A stretch of 64,000 nt of DNA. Source: Aliidiomarina sp. B3213. GTDB taxonomy: Bacteria > Pseudomonadota > Gammaproteobacteria > Enterobacterales > Alteromonadaceae. The number at the start of each line of letters is the position of its first letter. The stretch's first letter is position 1. The stretch is from the NCBI RefSeq assembly GCF_003290085.1, contig NZ_QMKJ01000001.1, forward strand, positions 558,001-622,000. The letters are read 5' to 3'. A program made the position numbers and the translations under genes. This document shows, in pieces, positions 36,999-46,176 of this stretch. The notes under the pieces are model-generated. The model saw nothing but the letters and a program-made list of their open reading frames with translations. It had not been told where the DNA came from and searched no databases.

Positions 36999-38861
36999 TC
37001 AATTTAGTTTTGCACGCTGCGTAATCCAAATTTCAAGACCCGTTTCATCGCAACAAGATTTTTTCGGGCAGATTTCACAATCTTTCATAACCTTTTCTGG
37101 CCAATCGAATTTATTCGCAGTAGCGAAACCAATACGCTCGAAAAATTCGGGTTTTCGGGTAAGCACAATTACGCGTGATATACCGAGTAAACGAGCTTGT
37201 TCTAGCGAAAACTCCACCATAGCTTTACCAAGCCCTTTGCCTGCATGTTCAGGAACCAAGCCTAAAGAGCGAATTTCAGCTAATCCAGTGCCGTATACAT
37301 ACAAAGCACCACAACCGACAACTTCACCTTCATACTCAGCGACAGTAAAGGTGTGAATGGCCTGCATAATGTCTTCTGCAGCTCTAGGAAGGTGTTCACC
37401 TTCTTTCACCCAGTATTGAATCAAAGAAACAATAGCGTTCACGTCGTGCAATGTTGCTTGGCGAACTTTAGCTATTCCAGCTCGCTCTCCTCGTGCCCGA
37501 AGTTGAGCTTGCCGAATTGCTTCCTTCACTTGCGAAGGCGCAGTTCCCCCAAAAATATTGCGGCGTTCCAAGCTTGAAGCTATGGTCAGCTTGTCATACA
37601 CATCTTTTTCAATCTCTTTACTTGCCGACTGCATTTCGCCAAGGGTTAACTTTTCTAACGGAATACTTTGCTCTATTGCGGTGAGCACAAGCTTTCCTGA
37701 AATATCATGTGCGTCTCTGAAAGGTATGCCTTTATCCACTAGGTAATCAGCAAGGTCCGTAGCATTGCTATAGCCTAGTTCAGCACCCTTCAAAGTAGCC
37801 TCGCGGTTCACAGATATTTCCGGAATAGAGCCTTGTAGCACCACCAAGCATTGATGCCACTGATTAACGGCATCAAAAAACGCTTCTTTATCTTCCTGAA
37901 AGTCTTTGTTGTAGGCTAACGGAGTACCCTTCAACATCATGAGCAAAGACTGCAAATGCCCACAAACTCGGCCTGTTTTGCCGCGAACAAGCTCGAACAC
38001 ATCGGGATTCTTCTTCTGCGGCATAAGCGACGAGCCGCTAGAAATTTTGTCACTTAATTGAAAATAACCAGCTTCACCAGAACAATAAAACACGATGTCT
38101 TCAGACAACCGTGATAGGTGAGCCATCGAAAGACTTGCCACATGTACTATTTCAACCACGAAATCTCGGTCAGAAACCGCATCTAGGCTATTACGCGATG
38201 GTTCAGTAAAACCTAAACTTTGCGCAAGCTGAAGTCGATTTATGGCCATTCCTGAGCCCGCCAAAGCCCCTGCTCCTAGAGGAGACACGTTTAATCGGCT
38301 AGTTGCTTCTTGTAACCTTTGGAAATCCCGCTCCAACATCTCCACATAAGCTAACGCCCAGTGAGAAACAAGAATGGGTTGTGCCCTTTGCAAATGGGTA
38401 TAGCCCGGCATAACTGCTCCTTCCCATGTCTTTGCAAAATCGATGAGCACTTGAATCACCTTGGCTAACGCGGCAGATAGCTGTTTGCATTGCTCACGGG
38501 CGTACAAACGCAAGTCTGTCGCAACTAAATCATTTCTGCTTCTACCGGTATGAAGCTTACGGGCTACAGAACCAATTCGTTGCTCTAGGGTAACTTCAAT
38601 CCAACCATGAATATCTTCTTCACCCGAGGCAACCGGAAGCTTTGGATTTGCTTCAAGTTCCTTTTTTAATCCCAATAAACCGAGCTTCAACGAGTTGAGT
38701 TCGGCTTCCGTAAGAATGCCCTTATTTGCAAGCATTTCAGCCCATGCCAAGGACGCCGTAATCTCATACGGAGCAAGAACATAATCGAAGCTTATGGAGT
38801 CATTAAAGTCTTTAAAAGCTTGTAACGACGCTTCTTGAAAGCGCCCTCCCCACATACTCAT
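36999..38861 (-). CDS. argH: Argininosuccinate lyase fused to N-acetyltransferase, ArgH(A)
   Basis: 620 residues. Residues about 1-460 are argininosuccinate lyase ([15 protein letters not shown]; the family signature [20 protein letters not shown]). Residues about 465-620 are a GNAT acetyltransferase ([51 protein letters not shown]). The fusion is known as ArgH(A) in Moritella and other marine gammaproteobacteria, where the GNAT part can replace ArgA as N-acetylglutamate synthase. A cysteine-rich [10 protein letters not shown] segment follows the GNAT core. It overlaps argG by 4 bases and ends the operon. Confidence 0.93.
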   Translation of the reverse strand: MSMWGGRFQEASLQAFKDFNDSISFDYVLAPYEITASLAWAEMLANKGILTEAELNSLKLGLLGLKKELEANPKLPVASGEEDIHGWIEVTLEQRIGSVARKLHTGRSRNDLVATDLRLYAREQCKQLSAALAKVIQVLIDFAKTWEGAVMPGYTHLQRAQPILVSHWALAYVEMLERDFQRLQEATSRLNVSPLGAGALAGSGMAINRLQLAQSLGFTEPSRNSLDAVSDRDFVVEIVHVASLSMAHLSRLSEDIVFYCSGEAGYFQLSDKISSGSSLMPQKKNPDVFELVRGKTGRVCGHLQSLLMMLKGTPLAYNKDFQEDKEAFFDAVNQWHQCLVVLQGSIPEISVNREATLKGAELGYSNATDLADYLVDKGIPFRDAHDISGKLVLTAIEQSIPLEKLTLGEMQSASKEIEKDVYDKLTIASSLERRNIFGGTAPSQVKEAIRQAQLRARGERAGIAKVRQATLHDVNAIVSLIQYWVKEGEHLPRAAEDIMQAIHTFTVAEYEGEVVGCGALYVYGTGLAEIRSLGLVPEHAGKGLGKAMVEFSLEQARLLGISRVIVLTRKPEFFERIGFATANKFDWPEKVMKDCEICPKKSCCDETGLEIWITQRAKLN

Positions 38862-40066
38862 GAGCCCTCCTGCACCAACGCTCTAATTTTCTGTGACAAG
38901 CTAAATAAACGAATAAAACCTTCAGCATCTTTTTGGCTATAAACTTCGTCTTCGTCAAAAGTCGCGAAAGACTCCAAATATAGAGAGTTCGGAGACTTGC
39001 GTCCGAGTACACGAACTTGTCCTTTATACAAACCTAGGCGAACTTCACCAGTCATGTTTTGCGCCAAGTTCTCAGTAGCAGCTAAAAGAGCCTTCCGCAC
39101 CGGAGTGAACCACTGGCCGTCGTACAAAACATCGGCTAATTGCACACCAAGCTGGTTTCTTAAACGCCAACACGGGCGGTCTAGAACCAATGACTCCAAA
39201 CCTCGTAAAGCAGTATTCCAAATGGTTCCACCAGGAGTTTCATAGCAACCACGAGACTTCATACCAACGAGACGGTTTTCAACAATATCGATTCGTCCGA
39301 TACCGTGCTCACTACCTAAATGATTCAATTTCTTAAGCGCATGAAGCTGATTAAACGACTGGTTATTCACACCTACTAGTTCACCTTTTTTGAAGCTAAG
39401 GGTAACCACCTCTTCTTCGTCTGGAGCTTGTTGGGGAGATTTAGACAACGTCCATACTTGGTCGCTAGGCGACTGCCATGGATCTTCTAATTCTCCACCT
39501 TCGTGTGAAATGTGCATAAGGTTTGCGTCACGACTATATATTTTCTTTAAAGATGCACTGGTTTCAATTTTGCGCTCTTGCAAGTAGTCCAACAGATCTT
39601 TACGAGACCGCATCGACCATTCACGCCATGGCGCGATAACTTGTAGGTGAGGAGCTAGGGCCGCAACCGCACTTTCGAAACGAACCTGATCGTTACCTTT
39701 GCCAGTGCAACCGTGCGCGACAGCATCAGCACCTAATTTTAACGCAAGCTCTATTTGCGCTTGTGCAATCACTGGCCTAGCTAACGCTGTGCCCAATAAA
39801 TACTCGCCTTCATACAAAACGCCAGCACGTAGAGATGGAGCGATTACTTCATCTACAAATTGTTCTTGTAGGTCCACCACATAGCAATCTGATGCACCAG
39901 ACTTGATAGCTTTGTCATAAATTCCTTCAAGCTCTTCCGCGCCCTGCCCGACATCCGCCACAAACGCGATAACTTCACATTGAAAGTTTTCTTTTAACCA
40001 TGGAACGATAGCAGAGGTATCTAGACCACCGGAATATGCCAATACAACCTTTTTAATTTGACTCAT
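38858..40066 (-). CDS. argG: Argininosuccinate synthase
   Basis: 402 residues, the short (about 400) form rather than the longer 447-residue E. coli type. [15 protein letters not shown] is the PP-loop ATP-binding motif, and [39 protein letters not shown] are conserved. Joins citrulline and aspartate using ATP. Starts 12 bases after argF and overlaps argH. Confidence 0.95.
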   Translation of the reverse strand: MSQIKKVVLAYSGGLDTSAIVPWLKENFQCEVIAFVADVGQGAEELEGIYDKAIKSGASDCYVVDLQEQFVDEVIAPSLRAGVLYEGEYLLGTALARPVIAQAQIELALKLGADAVAHGCTGKGNDQVRFESAVAALAPHLQVIAPWREWSMRSRKDLLDYLQERKIETSASLKKIYSRDANLMHISHEGGELEDPWQSPSDQVWTLSKSPQQAPDEEEVVTLSFKKGELVGVNNQSFNQLHALKKLNHLGSEHGIGRIDIVENRLVGMKSRGCYETPGGTIWNTALRGLESLVLDRPCWRLRNQLGVQLADVLYDGQWFTPVRKALLAATENLAQNMTGEVRLGLYKGQVRVLGRKSPNSLYLESFATFDEDEVYSQKDAEGFIRLFSLSQKIRALVQEGS

Positions 40067-40078
40067 TTTAAATAACCT

Positions 40079-40978
40079 CTAACCGTTAAAAACTTCGTGT
40101 AACAACGCTTTTTGCACGTACAAACGGTTTTCCGCTTGTTGTAAAACTGCACTAATTGGTCCATCAAGAACTTCATCTGTAACTTCATGCCCACGATGAG
40201 CTGGTAAACAGTGTAAAAACGTTGTGGCTTGCAGCCGCTCAATAAGATCTTGATTGACTTGTAGATGACCAAAAACATCAACAGCTTCTTTGTCACTCAT
40301 ACTCGAGCCCATAGAAACCCACGTATCTGTGTAAACAACATCTGCATGCTGCACTTCGCTCAAGTCATTAATCACGCGAATGTTATGATTTGGATAAACC
40401 TCATCGATGCCCTGCCAGATCTCAGGAGTAGGGCCGTATCCCTCCGGAGTAACCACGGTCAGCTTTAGTCCCAATGCTGCCGCACCAACCATGAAGCTTT
40501 GACAAACATTGTTTCCTTCTCCTAGGTACAAAATATCAACGACCCGGAGATCAACCGGATACCGCTCTTGAATGGTTAACAGATCGGCCAGGGTTTGGCA
40601 TGGGTGATGAATGTCACACAAAGCATTAATTACCGGTATTTTCGATCCTGCCAGTTCCTTAAGTGTTTCATGTTTAAATACCCGTGCCACAATAGCGTCT
40701 GTCCATAGTGACAAATTGTTTGCAATGTCCTGAATAGACTCACGACCACCCGGCTCTATCATTTTTTGGTCAAGATAAATTGCGTGCCCACCCATTTGCT
40801 GAATACCGACTTCAAACGTTACTCGTGTTCGCAAGCTCGGTTTCTCGAAAAGCATTGCTATGCTTTTCCCTTTCAGAACATTTAAATACCCTGAAGGGTG
40901 CGCTTTAATAGTTGCAGCCATTTTTAATACGTGATGAATCTGGTCTGCTTTTAAGTCAAATAACGACAATACGTTCAT
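40079..40978 (-). CDS. argF: Ornithine carbamoyltransferase
   Basis: 299 residues, the short anabolic form. The carbamoyl-phosphate loop reads KPSLRTRVTFE (the usual STRTR with Leu for Thr), the ornithine site is present and HCLPAHRG is the catalytic-cysteine motif. Makes citrulline from ornithine and carbamoyl phosphate. Located between argB (15 bases) and argG. Confidence 0.94.
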   Translation of the reverse strand: MNVLSLFDLKADQIHHVLKMAATIKAHPSGYLNVLKGKSIAMLFEKPSLRTRVTFEVGIQQMGGHAIYLDQKMIEPGGRESIQDIANNLSLWTDAIVARVFKHETLKELAGSKIPVINALCDIHHPCQTLADLLTIQERYPVDLRVVDILYLGEGNNVCQSFMVGAAALGLKLTVVTPEGYGPTPEIWQGIDEVYPNHNIRVINDLSEVQHADVVYTDTWVSMGSSMSDKEAVDVFGHLQVNQDLIERLQATTFLHCLPAHRGHEVTDEVLDGPISAVLQQAENRLYVQKALLHEVFNG

Positions 40979-40993
40979 TCTATTTCCTAATAA

Positions 40994-41779
40994 TTAAACT
41001 ACGACTTGCGTACCTATTGAGGCACCGTTTAATACTGCGATTACATTCTCAGCTGAAGACCAGCTTGTAATCGCGGTGCTTCGTCGTGTTCGAATCGTCG
41101 CGTTCTGAGCTGCTAGCAACTTAATTCTCATGCCGTCTGAAACAAAGTTAGACTGTTGCAATTGCAAGCATTCTGAAGCAGGTATTGTGGTAATAATGTT
41201 TTTATCAGCGTCGAGTACGCCTTCAACATTACTGAGTAAAACTAGTTGTGCTTGCAGGAGAATTGCTAAAGCTGCGGCCGCCAGATCGGCATTAACATTT
41301 ACGAGTACACCGGAATCTAACAACCCTATAGGGCTAACAACTGGAATAACATTCTTTCCACAGAAATAGCTAAGCGTTGATTTTAACGCCTCTGCTTTGT
41401 CTACATTCTCCCAATCAGGCGCAGCTACCGAGCCAGCGGTTATTGATTGGATTAGTGGAACGCCACCGCAATCAGATAAAGAAAGTCCTACTCCATTGAA
41501 GCCGGCAGCTTTAAGCACAGACACAAAAGACTGGTTTGCGTAACCGGCAAGAGCTCCTACGACCCAAGGCACATGGTGAGTTGGTGTTTGTCTTTCCCCG
41601 TCAATCTTGTGTGTTGTTTCACCAAGATGCTCAAGTGCTTCATCCACATAACTACCACCGCCATGAACAAGAATAATTTTGTGTTCAGAACAGCTACTCA
41701 ATAAAGACGTAATAAAATAACTAAGAGCCCCTTTGTCTACCAGTGCTTCACCACCTAATTTCACTACAACAAAACTCAT
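40994..41779 (-). CDS. argB: N-acetylglutamate kinase
   Basis: 261 residues, an amino-acid kinase fold. N-terminal KLGGEAL and LVHGGGSYVDEAL are the phosphate-binding blocks; VNVNADLAAAALAILL and LLSNVEGVLD follow. Phosphorylates N-acetylglutamate. Short like E. coli ArgB (258), which is the arginine-insensitive type. Overlaps argC by 4 bases. Confidence 0.94.
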   Translation of the reverse strand: MSFVVVKLGGEALVDKGALSYFITSLLSSCSEHKIILVHGGGSYVDEALEHLGETTHKIDGERQTPTHHVPWVVGALAGYANQSFVSVLKAAGFNGVGLSLSDCGGVPLIQSITAGSVAAPDWENVDKAEALKSTLSYFCGKNVIPVVSPIGLLDSGVLVNVNADLAAAALAILLQAQLVLLSNVEGVLDADKNIITTIPASECLQLQQSNFVSDGMRIKLLAAQNATIRTRRSTAITSWSSAENVIAVLNGASIGTQVVV

Positions 41780-42768
41780 TTTATAATTCCCTCATAACGG
41801 CTAAAGCCACATACCACGTTGGCAGCTTCCAGAGCCTGTGTTGCCGCCCCCATCATTAAGTTATCTATTGCGGCAACCACTACGCCACTTGAGCCTCTAC
41901 TATGAATAGAAACATGACAGTAAGGAGTATGCGCCACATGATGAGCCGCGGGTGCCTGCTCAACAACATGAACTAATGCATGGTCTTTGTAGGTTTTGTT
42001 ATATAGAGCTGTTAATTGTTCGGTGGTCGCAGAGTCTTTCAGTTTAAAGTCGATAACAACCAGAAGACCTCGTGGAATCGCACTAATCACCGGAGTAAAA
42101 TGAACAGGTATACCAAGATGAATTGAAATTTCAGGCTCATGCCGATGATTAAGTAATCCGTAAGGCTGAATACTTACCTCACAAAACGAGTTTCTCTCAC
42201 TCGGAGCCTTGCCCGCACCAGAAACCCCACTTATACCAGTAATACCAATATCTGCGGATGATGAAATTAAACCATGCTCCACCAACGGCTTTAACGCTAG
42301 AAGTGATGCTGTGGGATAGCAGCCGGGAATAGAAAATAGACTGCCTTTAATGCTTTTATCAAACCAAGGCATGAGCATATAAGGTACATGCTGAAAACGT
42401 GCTTCATCAGCAATATTTAAACCATATACTTGCTGGGTAAGCTCGACGTTCTGCAAGCGAAATGCGCCCGACAAATCGAAAACCCTTACCCCTTGCTCTA
42501 CAAGGAAAGAAGCCCAATGGAAGCTTGCTTCGTGGGGTAAAGCCAAAAATGCGACGTCAAAATCAACGCCCTTAATAGCTTCTTCTGTTGCTGGATAAAT
42601 ATTGTCTACATTCAGGTACGGTTTATGCGGAACATTCTTGTGCCAGCTCTTAAGACCGGACTCATGAGATCCAAATACCCGTACAAGCTCAAACTGTTTA
42701 TGCCGTAGTATGCACTCTACGAGCTCTGCACCGGCATATCCTGCCGCACCAAAAACAACACACTTCAC
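41776..42768 (-). CDS. argC: N-acetyl-gamma-glutamyl-phosphate reductase
   Basis: 330 residues. N-terminal NADP fold VVFGAAGYAGAELVECIL, and active-site cysteine motif IPGCYPTASLLALKPL. Reduces N-acetylglutamyl phosphate to the semialdehyde. Starts at GTG, with AGGAG eight bases upstream. First gene of argCBFGH(A), driven from a promoter overlapped by ARG boxes. In many relatives argE is divergent here; no argE is present in this window. Confidence 0.94.
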   Translation of the reverse strand: MKCVVFGAAGYAGAELVECILRHKQFELVRVFGSHESGLKSWHKNVPHKPYLNVDNIYPATEEAIKGVDFDVAFLALPHEASFHWASFLVEQGVRVFDLSGAFRLQNVELTQQVYGLNIADEARFQHVPYMLMPWFDKSIKGSLFSIPGCYPTASLLALKPLVEHGLISSSADIGITGISGVSGAGKAPSERNSFCEVSIQPYGLLNHRHEPEISIHLGIPVHFTPVISAIPRGLLVVIDFKLKDSATTEQLTALYNKTYKDHALVHVVEQAPAAHHVAHTPYCHVSIHSRGSSGVVVAAIDNLMMGAATQALEAANVVCGFSRYEGIIK

Positions 42769-42794
42769 TTATTCATCTCCTCTTAATGAGATGA

Positions 42795-42823
42795 ATAATA
42801 CGTCGAAGACTCTACCTATTCAA
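42795..42823 (-). promoter_or_regulatory. Sigma-70 promoter of the arg operon
   Basis: TTGAAT (42818-42823) and TATTAT (42795-42800) on the minus strand are separated by exactly 17 bases, about 30 bases before the GTG of argC. The -35 lies inside the second ARG box. Confidence 0.7.
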
Positions 42824-42858
42824 TATATTTATTCATATTTAATGAATAATTATAGATA
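42820..42858 (-). promoter_or_regulatory. Tandem ARG box (ArgR operator)
   Basis: Two 18-base sites, 42841-42858 (TATCTATAATTATTCATT) and 42820-42837 (TATGAATAAATATATTGA), are spaced by exactly 3 bases, as in enterobacterial ArgR operators. They match the core TGAAT-wwww-ATTCA at 12 and 11 of 14 positions by my count. The second overlaps the -35 box, so ArgR with arginine should repress argC. Confidence 0.7.
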
Positions 42859-43371
42859 GCGAGCTTGCTTCAAATCCTTTTCTCTCTGAACATAATCAGG
42901 CATATGATGTTTTAATATTGCATAAAAATTTGAGTTATGATGTTTTTCTATGAGGTGTGCAAGCTCATGAAGTACTACATAATCCAAGAGCTTTATTGGG
43001 TAATGGCCAAGGGCTACATTTAAATTAATATTTCTCGTACGAATATTACAGCTGCCCCACCGGGTTTTCATAAATCGAGTTTTCCAACCCGAGTACTCGA
43101 CATTTAAGGCTTTACTCCATTTGTCGAGAAGTTCAGGAACATGTTTAAGCATTATTTGTTTGCAACGAGCTCGATCGATAACGTCGGGCTTGGGTAATTG
43201 TTCAATATAATCTTGCTGCTTCTTAATCCAGTCACTTTTTGACTGAACAAAATCATAAATGTACTTTTCTGAGATACGGACAGGTGCGCTTACAACAACC
43301 TCACCCAAAGGTTCCTTTACCCGAATACGAATGGAGCGCATTTTTTTTCTTATAAGTTTAAATTCAACCAA
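42850..43371 (-). CDS. YgjP-like metal-dependent hydrolase
   Basis: 173 residues. Zinc motif HELAHLIEKHHNSNFY (HExxH plus a third histidine) near residues 137-152, and a downstream WGSCNIRTRNINLN block typical of this M48-related family. Basic N-terminal region (IRKKMRSIRIRVKEPLGEVVVSAP). Family function is unclear; some members act on nucleotides or peptides. The start is TTG 43371 with GGAAG about seven bases upstream; ATG 43341 is the alternative. The stop lies within the first ARG box, so it is not a divergent argE. Confidence 0.82.
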   Translation of the reverse strand: MVEFKLIRKKMRSIRIRVKEPLGEVVVSAPVRISEKYIYDFVQSKSDWIKKQQDYIEQLPKPDVIDRARCKQIMLKHVPELLDKWSKALNVEYSGWKTRFMKTRWGSCNIRTRNINLNVALGHYPIKLLDYVVLHELAHLIEKHHNSNFYAILKHHMPDYVQREKDLKQARYL

Positions 43372-43601
43372 AACCGTACTTCCAAAAACTCAAAATATTG
43401 CTAAAAAACAGTTGGAATTGTTAATCAGATATTAATCAAAAGTTAAATTTTTAGGCACTTTTTGTTGTTATTTTTATCATGTTTTTCAGAGATTTATATT
43501 TAATGGTTAAGAAATAAACCGTTCATATTTCTGTCACATTCTCACTCTACCATGCGCGGCAAATTCAACTACACCTTCAAACTTGTCAACGGAGTTTAAC
43601 C

Positions 43602-43979
43602 ATGAAAACTGCAATCACTATGTTAACCGCGTTTGTTGCCGCAACGTCCATACATGTTAATGCTACAGAGCAAGCAATGGAAACATTTAGCAATGTAGAA
43701 TACTGCGAACTAGCTAATGCAATGGGTCCTACCCGTACTAACGTGTTGCGCGCATACTCAGAGCGCTTGGGCTATCAACCTACTCGCCAAGAATGCAAAA
43801 ACCTCCATCAAAGCAATGCTCAAACAGCACAATTTGAGTTGGAGTCAGAAGTTCGCTCAATGAGAAGAACTAGCTCAATCCGCATTCCTTCTCAAACACT
43901 AGAGTCAATGAAACAACTACCTAACGCTGAGCAGCAAATCGCACTTGAACAAGTCATTACACGTTCAGCGCCTTTCTAA
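43602..43979 (+). CDS. Small secreted protein of unknown function
   Basis: 125 residues. Signal peptide MKTAITMLTAFVAATSIHVNA is followed by a mature domain with two cysteines (VEYCELANAMG and RQECKNLHQ), a probable disulfide spaced by 29 residues. I do not recognise a family; it resembles in size and layout the small exported proteins of Alteromonadales (for example the DUF3718 type), but the match is not firm. GGAG lies 7 bases before the ATG. It has an upstream AT-rich promoter region and a downstream hairpin, so it is a single-gene unit. Confidence 0.6.
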   Translation: MKTAITMLTAFVAATSIHVNATEQAMETFSNVEYCELANAMGPTRTNVLRAYSERLGYQPTRQECKNLHQSNAQTAQFELESEVRSMRRTSSIRIPSQTLESMKQLPNAEQQIALEQVITRSAPF

Positions 43980-43989
43980 GAGAAAATAT

Positions 43990-44022
43990 AAGCACCGACT
44001 TGTGCATGGGTCGGTGCTTTCC
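43990..44022 (+). terminator. Rho-independent terminator (weak T-run)
   Basis: A 9-bp stem (AAGCACCGA/TCGGTGCTT) with a 12-base loop, followed by a short, interrupted T stretch. Confidence 0.65.
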
Positions 44023-44094
44023 TCTCCATAAACGCTAGAGAATTCACCATAAGTTCAGGTACACTTCCATTTCATTTGTAGTTAGAGAGCTGAA

Positions 44095-44790
44095 ATGGAA
44101 AATCAACAAAGTCACGATGCCACTTTAACACTCGAGCACATCACGTTCTCATGGCAGAACAACAAACCGCCTTTGCTTAACATACCGAGCCTGCAACTTG
44201 AGCGCGGAGAGCACTTATTTTTGTATGGAGCTTCAGGTTCGGGTAAAACGACACTCCTGAATATTATATGCGGAATTCTTAAGCCCAGTAGAGGTGAAGT
44301 GTTTATCGGAAAACAATCTTTATACGGCTTGTCTACTGGAAAGCGCGACGTTTTTCGCAGTAAAAATATCGGTTTAATTTTTCAGCAGCTCAACCTTATC
44401 CCTTACTTAAGTGTTTTAGAGAACGTTCTTCTTCCTGCTTACTTTGCACATAGGCACGATAAAACAATTAAAGAACGTGCTAGGCAATTACTTGAATCCT
44501 TAGGCTTTCAAGCAGACGCAATGACCAAGAGTGCATCCCAGCTCAGCGTCGGCCAACAACAACGCGTCGCTATAGCCCGCGCGTTACTCCTTAAACCCTC
44601 GTTACTTGTCGCCGACGAACCAACCTCAGCATTAGACTCCGATAATCGCGACAAATTTATGGAACTACTATTGAGCGAAGCAGAGCAACATGGCACGTCG
44701 GTGATTTTTGTCAGTCACGACCGTTCACTCGCTAAGCATTTTCAGCGAACGCTTGATATACACTCGTTTAAGGACCAAGCCGTATGCTAA
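44095..44790 (+). CDS. ABC transporter ATP-binding protein (MacB/LolD type)
   Basis: 231 residues. Walker A GASGSGKTTLLN, Q-loop region LIFQQLNLIPYLSVLENVLLP, signature LSVGQQQRVAIARALLL and Walker B SLLVADEPTSALD. It matches the LolD/MacB/FtsE class. It overlaps the permease gene by 7 bases. A His-rich permease partner suggests metal-related transport, possibly akin to Vibrio zrg genes (zinc), but no zinc operator was found. The Shine-Dalgarno is GAGAG. Confidence 0.88.
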   Translation: MENQQSHDATLTLEHITFSWQNNKPPLLNIPSLQLERGEHLFLYGASGSGKTTLLNIICGILKPSRGEVFIGKQSLYGLSTGKRDVFRSKNIGLIFQQLNLIPYLSVLENVLLPAYFAHRHDKTIKERARQLLESLGFQADAMTKSASQLSVGQQQRVAIARALLLKPSLLVADEPTSALDSDNRDKFMELLLSEAEQHGTSVIFVSHDRSLAKHFQRTLDIHSFKDQAVC

Positions 44791-46160
44791 TTCGTATAGC
44801 ACTCAAAAGTTTATTGAATCGAAAAGCTACGCTTATTATGACCTTTGCGTCGCTTCTCATTAGCTTGTCACTGCTTTTTTCCATCGAGCATATTCGTCAG
44901 CAGTCTAAAGAGAGTTTTCAAAGCGCGATCTCAGGAACGGATTTAATCGTTGGTGCACGCTCAGGACAGCTCAACTTGCTTTTGCACTCAGTATTTCGTG
45001 TGGGTAACCCCACCTCTGCCGTTACATGGGAGAGTTATGCGTCTATAAAGGAACATCCAAGAGTTTCTTGGACTATTCCTATCTCGTTAGGCGATAGCCA
45101 TCAGGGGTACAGTGTAATTGGTACCAATCACAATTATTTCGAGCACTTTCAGTTTGGAAGGCAACAGTCCCTAACATTTTCTCAAGGACATCCTTTCGAT
45201 ACTCAATTTGGTGCGGTAGTTGGTGCTGAAGTTGCCCAAAAGCTAGGGTATGAACTAGGCGATGAATTTACCATATCCCATGGAACTGGCGGCATAAGCT
45301 TCAGTGAACATGAAGGACAATATTTCACGGTGCAAGGTATATTGAATCCAACTGGCACCCCTGTTGATCAAAGTATCCATGTTGCGTTTGCAGGCATAGA
45401 TGCCTTGCACCACAGTGAACCAACAACGACCACTGCAGCAGGAACACCTGACTTTTCGGCTACAAGCTCATCGGATCATGAAGAGCACACAAGCCATGAT
45501 ACGCATGACCATGAAGATGACCATGAGCATGAACACGAAAACGCCCACGCTCACGAACACGACGCTGCACAATCGGAACATTCGAGTATAAGTCTAGATT
45601 ATGAACCGCGTGTTATTAGTGCATTTTTTGTGGGCATCGATATGCGCGCGGCAACGTTACTGTTGCAACGCTATGTGAACACATATAACGACGAACCATT
45701 AACCGGTATCATTCCAGGCGTGGCAATGACGGAACTTTGGAAAACGTTGTCTAGTTTCGAAAACATACTTCGACTGATTAGCTTCCTCGTACTTATTGCA
45801 ACGTTAACAGGGCTTACCACAACCTTGTTAGCAGCTATGAAAGAGCGAGAGCGAGAAATAGCAATTCTTCGTGCCGTTGGTGCCAAGCCATTGACCATTT
45901 TTGCACTCATTCAATTAGAGGTTCTAGCTTTAATCTTGAGTTCTATTGTGGGTGCATTTCTGCTTATTTGGGGAATGCTCATCGCGGCTCAGAATTGGTT
46001 GATGAGTACCTATGGAATACTCATTTCTACCAATCCATTGAACACCGAAGTAATACAGTTAGCGATAATCAGTGTGATATTAACTTTACTTATTGCTCTC
46101 GTGCCGAGCTATATGGGTTACAGAGTTGCTTTAACAAAAGGGCTGACTCCGCGCATTTAA
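44784..46160 (+). CDS. FtsX-like ABC permease with histidine-rich loop
   Basis: 458 residues. An N-terminal helix (about 17-35) is followed by a large periplasmic MacB-type domain, then three C-terminal helices (about 330-455) of the FtsX family with the conserved KEREREIAILRAVGAKP block. Between residues about 220 and 270 lies a His/Asp/Glu-rich loop with repeated HEDDHEHEHE and HAHEHDAAQ, about 15 histidines, likely a periplasmic metal-binding segment. Such loops are typical of zinc transport proteins. Overlaps its ATPase gene by 7 bases and ends in a hairpin. Confidence 0.85.
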   Translation: MLIRIALKSLLNRKATLIMTFASLLISLSLLFSIEHIRQQSKESFQSAISGTDLIVGARSGQLNLLLHSVFRVGNPTSAVTWESYASIKEHPRVSWTIPISLGDSHQGYSVIGTNHNYFEHFQFGRQQSLTFSQGHPFDTQFGAVVGAEVAQKLGYELGDEFTISHGTGGISFSEHEGQYFTVQGILNPTGTPVDQSIHVAFAGIDALHHSEPTTTTAAGTPDFSATSSSDHEEHTSHDTHDHEDDHEHEHENAHAHEHDAAQSEHSSISLDYEPRVISAFFVGIDMRAATLLLQRYVNTYNDEPLTGIIPGVAMTELWKTLSSFENILRLISFLVLIATLTGLTTTLLAAMKEREREIAILRAVGAKPLTIFALIQLEVLALILSSIVGAFLLIWGMLIAAQNWLMSTYGILISTNPLNTEVIQLAIISVILTLLIALVPSYMGYRVALTKGLTPRI

Positions 46161-46170
46161 CGCGGAGTCA
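46144..46170. terminator. Perfect inverted repeat over the permease stop codon
   Basis: A 10-bp perfect stem (TGACTCCGCG/CGCGGAGTCA) with a 7-base loop that contains the TAA stop of the permease gene. No T-run follows in either direction. It may act as a termination or mRNA-stability element between convergent genes. Confidence 0.55.
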
Positions 46171-46176
46171 TAACGG

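Noticed and set aside
43530-43560. CTGTCAC-type repeat before 43602 as a Pho box
   Set aside because: Only one half fits CTGTCAT and the second copy is degenerate, with no phosphate gene nearby.
45440-45600. Histidine-rich CAT/CAC repeats as a CRISPR or microsatellite
   Set aside because: They encode the in-frame His-rich loop; repeats are irregular and lack direct-repeat/spacer structure.
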